From NCBI GenBank assembly GCA_019417125.1, contig DXVZ01000138.1:1-7678 (forward strand): DNA of 7,678 nucleotides. Direction: 5' to 3'. The translations under genes and the position numbers were made by a program. The notes beneath the pieces were generated by a model. That model did not search any database. It was not told where the DNA came from and was given only the letters and a program-made list of their open reading frames with translations. The DNA comes from Phascolarctobacterium sp. GTDB taxonomy: Bacteria > Bacillota > Negativicutes > Acidaminococcales > Acidaminococcaceae. Shown one piece after another: positions 1 through 3,932 of this stretch (the first letter of the stretch is position 1; every line of letters begins with the position of its first letter).

Positions 1-22
1 AAAGGAGCGAAAGAACAACAAC

Positions 23-39
23 CACCAGCTATGCTGGTG
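23..39 (+). repeat. Left-end hairpin of the IS200-type element
   Basis: CACCAGC (23-29) and GCTGGTG (33-39) form a perfect 7-bp stem with a TAT loop. It has the same stem length, loop length and core sequence as the hairpin at 711-729. Two stem positions differ between the ends by paired changes (A-T here, G-C there). This is what is expected if one transposase recognises both hairpins. Confidence 0.75.
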
Positions 40-62
40 AGATTAAAATCTTTAGATTAAAG

Positions 63-131
63 AAAAATTTCTCCAATGGTACAATAATGTAGTTCGCCAG
101 CTACATTACGAAAAGAATTGGAGGAATTTTT
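63..131 (+). promoter_or_regulatory. tnpA leader that sequesters the ribosome-binding site
   Basis: Bases 63-77 pair with 117-131 in a 15-bp stem with a single G-U wobble (70 with 124). The 3' arm contains the whole Shine-Dalgarno GGAGG (120-124) and ends directly before the ATG at 132. Inside the loop is a second hairpin, AATGTAG (86-92) with CTACATT (101-107) and loop TTCGCCAG. IS200 elements are known to limit transposase synthesis by burying the start region in mRNA structure, and this leader would do the same very thoroughly. The decamer at 93-102 is also complementary to 645-654 beyond the gene. Confidence 0.8.
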
Positions 132-605
132 ATGAATAATAAAGAAAGTTTAGCACACACATCCTGGAATTGCAAATTTCATATAGTATTTGCGCCGAAG
201 TATAGGAGAAGGGAAATATATGGAGCATTAAGACGGGATATAGGAAGAATATTGAGAATGCTCTGTGAAAGAAAAGAAATAGAAATAATAGAAGCAGAAT
301 GCTGCATAGACCATGTACATATGCTGGTAAAAATACCACCCAAATACAGCGTGTCGCAGATAGTAGGATACCTCAAAGGAAAAAGTTCGCTGATGATATT
401 CGACAGGCATGCAAATTTGAAGTATAAGTATGGAAATAGGCATTTCTGGTGCAGAGGATATTTTGTAGATACAGTAGGGAAAAACACAAATAAAATAGAG
501 GAGTATATAAAAAATCAAATAACAGAAGATATAATGGCAGACAAAATGAACATGAAAGAGTATGTAGACCCGTTTACGGGTGAGCCAGTAGGAAAGAAGC
601 AATAA
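132..605 (+). CDS. tnpA: IS200/IS605-family transposase TnpA (Y1 HUH endonuclease)
   Basis: A 157-residue protein of the size usual for IS200-type TnpA. These enzymes work as dimers that cut and rejoin single-stranded DNA at the element ends through a 5'-phosphotyrosine. Visible signatures are the metal-binding HUH motif His-Val-His at residues 61-63 (CIDHVHMLVKIPP), the conserved FWCRGYFVDTVG block at about 105-116, and the likely nucleophile Tyr125 in the C-terminal helix (EEYIKNQ). The N-terminal HIVFAPKYRRREIYG segment is also typical. The frame is open from ATG to TAA with no defect, so the enzyme should be functional. GGAGG at 120-124 gives a 7-base spacing, but it is locked in the leader stem. 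The gene has A-rich, lower-GC codon use than the genes to its right, consistent with a mobile origin. The stop codon overlaps the A-tract of a minus-strand terminator. Confidence 0.97.
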   Translation: MNNKESLAHTSWNCKFHIVFAPKYRRREIYGALRRDIGRILRMLCERKEIEIIEAECCIDHVHMLVKIPPKYSVSQIVGYLKGKSSLMIFDRHANLKYKYGNRHFWCRGYFVDTVGKNTNKIEEYIKNQITEDIMADKMNMKEYVDPFTGEPVGKKQ

Positions 606-625
606 AAAAGCCCCGCATGAGGGGC
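604..625 (-). terminator. Minus-strand intrinsic terminator at the tnpA stop
   Basis: Read on the minus strand, GCCCC-TCATGC-GGGGC is followed directly by six T (plus-strand 604-609). The plus strand has no T-run after this hairpin, so it points against tnpA. It would stop transcripts entering tnpA from the downstream side, in keeping with the known tendency of IS200 elements to block impinging transcription. Confidence 0.65.
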
Positions 626-664
626 AGTGAGTAAAAATAATTGCAGCTGGCGAATAAAAATCAG

Positions 665-703
665 GCATCTTGAGATGCAGCTGTATCAGCCGCTTCGAGC
701 GGC
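665..703 (+). repeat. Two short hairpins in the right end of the IS
   Basis: GCATC-TTGA-GATGC (665-678; 5-bp stem, TTGA loop) and GCCGCT-TCG-AGCGGC (689-703; 6-bp stem) lie between tnpA and the right-end hairpin. Neither is followed by a T-run. They are probably part of the right-end single-stranded DNA structure or the 3' tail of the tnpA transcript; their role is not known. Confidence 0.5.
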
Positions 704-707
704 GAAC

Positions 708-735
708 AAACCGCCGGCTGAGCCGGCGGTTTTTT
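708..735 (+). terminator. Right-end hairpin of the IS, also a strong intrinsic terminator
   Basis: CCGCCGGC (711-718) and GCCGGCGG (722-729) form an 8-bp GC stem with a TGA loop, extended by AAA/TTT and followed by a T-run to 735. It would terminate the tnpA transcript. It aligns with the left hairpin (ACCRCCRGCT pattern) with compensatory changes, so the same sequence probably serves as the transposase-recognised right end. Confidence 0.8.
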
Positions 736-780
736 GTATTTATGTTGGGAGCAGCACGGTGCTACTTGCGGGAAATAAAA

Positions 781-814
781 ACTAAAAAGAAAAGCCGGCA
801 CTTTTGCGCCAGCC
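781..814 (-). terminator. Intrinsic terminator of the CMD/cupin operon
   Basis: On the minus strand a 6-bp stem (GCTGGC with GCCGGC, one G-U pair; plus 808-813 and 794-799) with an 8-base loop is followed by TTTTCTTTTTAG. It lies about 95 bases past the cupin stop codon. Confidence 0.7.
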
Positions 815-820
815 TAATTA

Positions 821-863
821 AATAACCCCAGCCTTTTGCCAACGGCAAAGAGCTGGGGTTATT
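821..863 (-). terminator. Long hairpin after the cupin gene, terminator-like
   Basis: AATAACCCCAGC (821-832) pairs perfectly with GCTGGGGTTATT (852-863). Inside it a second stem forms between about 835-840 and 844-849 (TTTGCC-AAC-GGCAAA). The minus-strand tail is only moderately T-rich (TTATTTAATTAG). It may be a first, weaker terminator or an mRNA 3'-end stabiliser before the terminator at 781-814. Confidence 0.55.
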
Positions 864-908
864 GCGTAATGCCAATGTTTAAATTTTTAAGTGTAAATTA
901 CAGTTCTA

Positions 909-1397
909 TTATTTCAGTTTGCTGTATTCTTCGTCGCTGACGGGTTCCAGCCATTCGTTGCTGCCGCCTTCAGCCGGTACTTCAATGGCGATGTGCGCAA
1001 ACCAGCTGTCGGGTGCGGCGCCATGCCAGTGTTTAACTTCCGGCGCAATGTTTACAACGTCACCGGGTTTAAGTTCCTGCGCGGGTTTGCCCCATTCCTG
1101 GTAGTAGCCGCGGCCTGCGGTTACCAGCAAAATCTGGCCGCCTTTGTGGTGAATATGCCAGTTGTTGCGGCAGCCGGGCTCAAAAGTTACGTTGGCGGTG
1201 CCAACGCGCTCTTTAGTCAGCGGGTTTAAATAGCTTTGGCCGATAAAATACTGCTGGTAAGCAACGTTTTTTTCGCCCAGCCCAAAAATGTTTTCTTTTG
1301 CAAATTCTTCAGGTACAGTTTGTTCTTGTGCCATAACGGCATTACCTCCCATAATCATAAATGCGCATAATGCTAATAATAACTTCTTTGCTTTCAT
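909..1397 (-). CDS. Exported single-domain cupin protein
   Basis: A 162-residue protein with a Sec signal peptide: positive start MKAKK, hydrophobic core, and probable cleavage after AVMA at about residue 23, so the mature form should be periplasmic. The rest is one cupin barrel. Motif 1 is WHIHHKGGQILLVTAGRG (about residues 80-97), giving likely metal ligands His81, His83 and Gln88; motif 2 is PGDVVNIAPEVKHWHG (111-126), with His123 or His125 as the fourth ligand. This His-x-His...Gln...His pattern, with KHWHGA, is that of small bacterial cupins related to manganese cupin hydroxynitrile lyases, often encoded beside CMD-family proteins. The true substrate is unknown and the cyanohydrin reaction should not be assumed. 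GGAG lies 7 bases before the ATG. It follows the CMD gene by 67 bases and is probably co-transcribed with it. Confidence 0.9.
   Translation of the reverse strand: MKAKKLLLALCAFMIMGGNAVMAQEQTVPEEFAKENIFGLGEKNVAYQQYFIGQSYLNPLTKERVGTANVTFEPGCRNNWHIHHKGGQILLVTAGRGYYQEWGKPAQELKPGDVVNIAPEVKHWHGAAPDSWFAHIAIEVPAEGGSNEWLEPVSDEEYSKLK
1326..1359 (-). repeat. Signal-peptide DNA repeat, copy in the cupin gene
   Basis: This 34-base stretch matches 2218-2251 in the CMD gene at 31 of 34 positions. It encodes the C-terminal part of the signal peptide, including GGNAVMAQ (GGNAAMAQ in the partner). The mature proteins are unrelated. Confidence 0.8.
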
Positions 1398-1464
1398 GGC
1401 AATCTCCTCTTTCGTAAATTTTCCGCCTCGGGGCGGATTTTTTTATTTGCGGAATACGGGGAAT
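1398..1464 (-). promoter_or_regulatory. Cupin gene leader with a GC hairpin after an A-tract
   Basis: In the minus-strand transcript an A-tract (plus T-run 1438-1444) is followed by TCCGCC-CCGA-GGCGGA (plus 1422-1437), then the Shine-Dalgarno GAGGAG and the ATG. On the plus strand the same bases have the form of an intrinsic terminator (hairpin plus seven T), yet no plus-strand gene is present. No clear promoter is seen here, so the cupin gene probably relies on the CMD promoter. The layout resembles that before the CMD gene. Confidence 0.55.
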
Positions 1465-2292
1465 TTATTTTGCCGGTGCAACGGCATTGATGGCGCTGAT
1501 AGCGTTAAGCGAACGCGGATAGCCAATGTAAGGCAGCGCCACGGTAACGGCGTCGATTAAATCCTGGCGGGTATTGCCAACGCCGATGTTGCCGCCGACA
1601 TGCGCTTTAGTCTGCGGGTCGCAGCAGCCCAGCGCGATAATGGCGGTAAAGGTAATCAGCTCGCGCTGTTTTAAATCCAGTACGCCGCGGGTATAATAAT
1701 CGCCGAAGCAGTTTCCGCTCAGCCAGTTGTTAATATGCGCTTGGTCGCCTTTGCCGGAATTTGCAAAGCCGCGCATACCTTCGCCGAAAATGTCAACCTG
1801 CGCCTGTTCGCCTTTGGCAACGCGGTCCGCGTCGGTGGTTGTGCCCTGGTTTGCCAGCGGCAGCTGTACGCCTGCTTCTTCAAAAGCAATTTCCATTTCA
1901 ATCAGCGCAGCCTTGGCGCGGGCAAAACCAACATAAGGCGTGCAGTGGTACAGCGTTTCGCGTATTTCGTCAGGCGTTGCGCCTGCTGCCAGCGCGCCTT
2001 TAACGTGAATGCCGATATCCTCCGGCGTATTGTTGCCGGCTAAAACTGCCAGCGTTAAAAGTTCCTGTGTTTTAAGCGGCAATTTTACCTGGTTTTTAAC
2101 ATCGCTGTAAATAAATTTTTGCATAATATAGCCCAGTTCCGGCGAGCCTTTTACCGTGCACGGGTTTTCTGTGCCGTAAAGGGTTTTAACCGTTGCCGCG
2201 CTTTCGTCCATTCTGCTTTGTGCCATAGCGGCATTACCTCCTATAAGCATACAAGCGCAAAGCGCAAGTAAAATTTTGGCTGTTTTCTTCAT
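1465..2292 (-). CDS. Exported tandem carboxymuconolactone decarboxylase (CMD)-family protein
   Basis: A 275-residue protein from the ATG at 2292, which has AGGG seven bases upstream; a TTG two codons earlier sits too close to that site. A Sec signal peptide ends at AAMA, about residue 24, predicting a periplasmic protein; there is no lipobox. Two CMD/AhpD-fold domains follow: about 48-140 (ELLTLAVLAGNNTPEDIGIHVKG, GATPDEIRETLYHC) and about 165-270 (RELITFTAIIALGCCDPQTKAHVGG, then RQDLIDAVTVALPYIG). The family includes gamma-carboxymuconolactone decarboxylase and AhpD-like peroxidases. The AhpD CxxC is absent: domain 2 has an adjacent pair Cys223-Cys224 with His231, and domain 1 has His96 but no cysteine at that place. 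A redox or decarboxylase role is possible; the substrate is unknown. It heads the operon with the cupin and diverges from a LysR regulator. Confidence 0.9.
   Translation of the reverse strand: MKKTAKILLALCACMLIGGNAAMAQSRMDESAATVKTLYGTENPCTVKGSPELGYIMQKFIYSDVKNQVKLPLKTQELLTLAVLAGNNTPEDIGIHVKGALAAGATPDEIRETLYHCTPYVGFARAKAALIEMEIAFEEAGVQLPLANQGTTTDADRVAKGEQAQVDIFGEGMRGFANSGKGDQAHINNWLSGNCFGDYYTRGVLDLKQRELITFTAIIALGCCDPQTKAHVGGNIGVGNTRQDLIDAVTVALPYIGYPRSLNAISAINAVAPAK
2218..2251 (-). repeat. Signal-peptide DNA repeat, copy in the CMD gene
   Basis: Partner of 1326-1359, with 31 of 34 bases identical. It covers the end of the signal peptide up to the Gln after the predicted cleavage site. Confidence 0.8.
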
Positions 2293-2340
2293 TAACAATC
2301 CCTGCCTTTCAGCCTGCCGTGGGCAGGATTTTTTATTTAC
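2293..2340 (-). promoter_or_regulatory. CMD gene leader with competing GGCAGG pairings
   Basis: The minus-strand leader contains an A-tract, CCTGCC (plus 2322-2327), a first GGCAGG (plus 2313-2318) and a second GGCAGG (plus 2301-2306) that overlaps the Shine-Dalgarno AGGGA (plus 2299-2303). CCTGCC can pair with either copy. Pairing with the first makes a compact hairpin and leaves the start open; pairing with the second would hide it. On the plus strand, hairpin 2313-2327 plus ATTTTTTATTT looks like an intrinsic terminator. Confidence 0.5.
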
Positions 2341-2348
2341 GCTTTAAT

Positions 2349-2377
2349 TATATAGGTTAGAGACGGCTCTAAGTCAA
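2349..2377 (-). promoter_or_regulatory. Promoter of the CMD/cupin operon with an internal dyad
   Basis: On the minus strand TTGACT (plus 2372-2377) is followed after 17 bases by TATATAAT (-10 at plus 2349-2354), predicting a start near 2342 and a leader of about 50 bases. A perfect dyad TTAGAG-ACGG-CTCTAA (2357-2372) fills the spacer and touches the -35 box; a protein bound there would block the promoter. Confidence 0.7.
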
Positions 2378-2397
2378 GTGCCTGCTGAAGAAAGTTT

Positions 2398-2412
2398 ATA
2401 AAAAATTCTTAT
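2398..2412. promoter_or_regulatory. Candidate LysR-type regulator binding site
   Basis: ATAA-N7-TTAT (2398-2412), which contains the T-N11-A core typical of LysR-family sites, inside a longer TTATAA...TTATAA arrangement. Its centre is about 63 bases upstream of the predicted CMD start, matching the usual recognition site near -65. The region is AT-rich, so chance occurrence is possible. Confidence 0.5.
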
Positions 2413-2550
2413 AAATAGCATTAAAAATACAATTTGTTTTAAGTCAACCCTGTTATATATGATAATAAATAATTAAAATATTAAACACAATCTGCGCAGG
2501 CGGCAATGTTACAAAAAGGCAAAAAGTTTTTGAACTATTTGTATATTGGC

Positions 2551-2584
2551 TTGACTTGAAGTTTAATTAAAATTTTACAATAAT
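2551..2584 (+). promoter_or_regulatory. Probable promoter of the LysR-type gene
   Basis: Two overlapping choices: TTGACT (2551-2556) with TACAAT (2576-2581) at 19 bases, or TTGAAG (2556-2561) with AATAAT (2579-2584) at 17 bases. Either gives a short leader with GGAGG at 2601-2605. The rest of the 2378-2550 gap is AT-rich; TAAGTCAA occurs at 2370-2377 and again at 2440-2447, and its inverse TTGACTT at 2551-2557. Confidence 0.55.
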
Positions 2585-2615
2585 TATATAGTTCCTGAGA
2601 GGAGGGGGCAGCCCT

Positions 2616-3527
2616 ATGCTGCTGAGGCAAATTAGATATTTTGTAACTGTGGTGGACACCGGCAGCTTTACGGAAGCGGCTGAGGAGTGTTTTATTTCAC
2701 AGTCGGCAATATCGCAGCAGATATTGTCGCTTGAAAAAGAACTGGGCGTGCAGCTTTTGCAGCGCAGCACGCGGCGCTTTACGCTGACGGATGCAGGCAA
2801 ATACCTGTACAGCCACGGCAAGCGCTTACTTGGCGAAACGGAAAAAATTAAAAGCGGCACCATCGCCGCGGCGACCAAACAACAGGGCGCGCTTAATGTA
2901 TGCTACATTAACAGCTTTGCCGACGCCCGGCTTTACAAAGCCGTCAGCCAGTTTAAACAGCAAAACGCCGGCGTGCGCTTTAGCATAAGCTGCGGCACGC
3001 ACGACGAGATAGCGGCGCTTTTGCGCGACGGCAAGGCTGATGTGGTGTTTAATTTACAGCGGCACGTTATATCTGAGGAGTATAAACAGGTGCCGGTGGT
3101 ATCGCTGCCGTGCTTTATCGAAGTTTCATCCGTTTACGGCGGCTTTGAAGGCGGGCGCGCCGAGCTGAAAGATTTGGAGCAGATACCCTGCATATTAGTA
3201 GCAGATGAAAAGCAGCGCGAGCAGGAAAAAGATTTTTATGCACAGGTGGTGGGTTTTAAAGGCGGTTTTGTGTTTGCCCGCAGTGTAGATGAAGCGCGCA
3301 TAATGGCGGCGGCAGGCAGCGGTTTTTTGTTAGACACCAGCGCCGCGCCCGACTTAAAAAGCAGCGAAGGCATCCGCCTTTTGCCTTTATACCAGGGCGG
3401 CAGGCAGCTGCAGGCAAAATATTACCTGTTTTGGAAAAAAGCCAACGCCAACCGCTACATTAAAGATTTTACCAAAGTGGTTCTGCATACCTTTAAAACT
3501 GCCAAAAGCGAAACTGATAATTTATAA
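2616..3527 (+). CDS. LysR-family transcriptional regulator
   Basis: A 303-residue protein, the normal LysR length. The N-terminal winged helix-turn-helix covers about residues 1-60: LRQIRYFVTVVDTGSFTEAA, then the recognition-helix segment ISQSAISQQILSLEKELG and LLQRSTRRFTLTDAG. A linker helix follows (about 60-85), then the effector-binding region with two Rossmann-like halves (about 90-295), which in this family binds a small inducer. It is divergent from the CMD/cupin operon with a 320-base gap, so it most likely controls that operon and itself. The effector is unknown; an aromatic or electrophilic compound would fit CMD-type targets but is only inference. The start is the ATG with GGAGG ten bases upstream. 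No clear terminator follows, so some transcripts may run into the region before the ompM gene. A 65-residue frame inside it is a shadow. Confidence 0.93.
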   Translation: MLLRQIRYFVTVVDTGSFTEAAEECFISQSAISQQILSLEKELGVQLLQRSTRRFTLTDAGKYLYSHGKRLLGETEKIKSGTIAAATKQQGALNVCYINSFADARLYKAVSQFKQQNAGVRFSISCGTHDEIAALLRDGKADVVFNLQRHVISEEYKQVPVVSLPCFIEVSSVYGGFEGGRAELKDLEQIPCILVADEKQREQEKDFYAQVVGFKGGFVFARSVDEARIMAAAGSGFLLDTSAAPDLKSSEGIRLLPLYQGGRQLQAKYYLFWKKANANRYIKDFTKVVLHTFKTAKSETDNL

Positions 3528-3559
3528 GGCTGTTTAATAAATGGCATTAATTATTGAAA

Positions 3560-3588
3560 TTGCAGTTTAAAAACGCGGTTTATATAAT
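3560..3588 (+). promoter_or_regulatory. Candidate distal promoter before the structured ompM leader
   Basis: TTGCAG (3560-3565), 17 bases, then a perfect TATAAT (3583-3588) predicts a start near 3595, giving a leader of about 338 bases before the ATG at 3933 or a separate small RNA. The -35 match is weak (3 of 6). Confidence 0.55.
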
Positions 3589-3603
3589 AAAAATGTAAAG
3601 AAC

Positions 3604-3615
3604 GACTGATCGGTC
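3604..3615. promoter_or_regulatory. Operator-like near-palindrome GACTGATCGGTC
   Basis: A 12-base palindrome with one symmetric mismatch, about 10-20 bases downstream of the predicted start from the distal promoter. A repressor bound here could block transcription. In RNA the same bases give a four-pair stem with a GATC loop. No matching regulator is identified. Confidence 0.35.
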
Positions 3616-3629
3616 AACGGCAGTTATTA

Positions 3630-3800
3630 CTTTGCCCGAAAAAAGAAGGTTTGGAACAGGAGATTTTTCTCCATCCCTTTTGGCAGCCCGCTGCCGGAGT
3701 TTTTCACTGTTCCGTATTGCAAGTACGCCTTCTTTTTTAAGGCTTTGCCAATTCCTCAGGGGCAAAGCCTTGGCTTTGGTTATATTGCGCAAAAGGCGCA
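3630..3800 (+). ncRNA. Structured RNA region: long leader of ompM or separate small RNA
   Basis: No credible gene lies here, but nested inverted repeats do. A perfect 11-bp stem, 3639-3649 with 3728-3738, encloses a 7-bp stem GGAACAG (3653-3659) / CTGTTCC (3707-3713). This in turn holds two tetraloop hairpins: GGAGA-TTTT-TCTCC (3659-3672) and GGCAG-CCCG-CTGCC (3682-3695). The outer stem ends in six T. Directly after it comes another perfect 11-bp stem, 3739-3749 with 3761-3771, then TGCGC-AAAAG-GCGCA (3786-3800). CTTTGCCC (3630-3637) can also pair with GGGCAAAG (3760-3767), in competition with the second long stem, so two folds are possible as in riboswitches and attenuators. I match it to no known RNA family by eye. 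The pairings are seen; the function is inference. Confidence 0.5.
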
Positions 3801-3876
3801 GATTAAAGGCAGACGGCAAAACAAGGTAGAGGAAACCAGGAGACTCGCACCAAATGTTTTGGCAAAAGCCGGTAAT

Positions 3877-3925
3877 TTGCTCCTCCGCGCTTTATAAAAT
3901 ATAAAGTGTTTTTCTAAAAGGAGGA
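3877..3925 (+). promoter_or_regulatory. ompM start region: anti-SD pairing and/or proximal promoter
   Basis: TCCTCC (3881-3886) is complementary to GGAGGA (3920-3925), which contains the ompM Shine-Dalgarno (AGGAGG 3919-3924, eight bases before the ATG). Between them CTTTATA (3890-3896) pairs with TATAAAG (3900-3906), which would stack the two arms and hide the ribosome site. A rival reading is a promoter: TTGCTC (3877-3882), 17 bases, TATAAA (3900-3905), starting transcription near 3912 with a short open leader. Both could operate, the long transcript being repressed and the short one active. Confidence 0.45.
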
Positions 3926-3932
3926 AAACAAA

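Larger units (their letters stand above)
1..740 (+). mobile_element. IS200-type insertion sequence (IS200/IS605 family), tnpA only
   Basis: The element carries one Y1 transposase gene flanked by subterminal hairpins instead of terminal inverted repeats, as is known for IS200/IS605 elements, which move as single-stranded DNA. The left hairpin is at 23-39 and a matching right hairpin is at 711-729; both are preceded by a GAACAA-like stretch. No tnpB or other cargo is present, so this is the minimal IS200 layout. The exact ends are not visible: the left cleavage site in this family lies some bases 5' of the left hairpin, so it may be in the first 20 bases or just outside the window. The right one should follow the right hairpin closely, about 730-745. 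The transposase gene is intact, so the copy may be active. Confidence 0.85.

Noticed and set aside
132..240. Promoter for an art200-like antisense RNA over the tnpA start
   Set aside because: Minus-strand TATACT occurs near 200-205, but no acceptable -35 box could be paired with it; an antisense RNA is not supported by the sequence alone.
228..668. A 146-residue minus-strand frame opposite tnpA
   Set aside because: Phe/Tyr/Ile-rich product typical of an antisense shadow of an A-rich gene; it crosses the minus-strand terminator at 604-625.
2293..2298. TTG start giving a CMD protein two residues longer
   Set aside because: The AGGG site would be only one or two bases from the TTG, against seven bases from the ATG at 2292.
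3580..3819. A 79-residue minus-strand frame and a 65-residue plus-strand frame (3632-3829) before ompM
   Set aside because: Both run through the inverted repeats, lack a ribosome-binding site and have no recognisable domain; the plus frame uses a TTG start.
3824..3833. GGTAGAGG as the start of a lysine riboswitch
   Set aside because: Fewer than 110 bases remain before the ompM start and none of the later conserved lysine-riboswitch blocks are present.
3831..3850. Resemblance to a cobalamin riboswitch B12 box (CCAGGAGACTCGC)
   Set aside because: Only this short piece matches; the other conserved cobalamin elements, such as the AAAGGGAA-GGTG segment, are not seen upstream.
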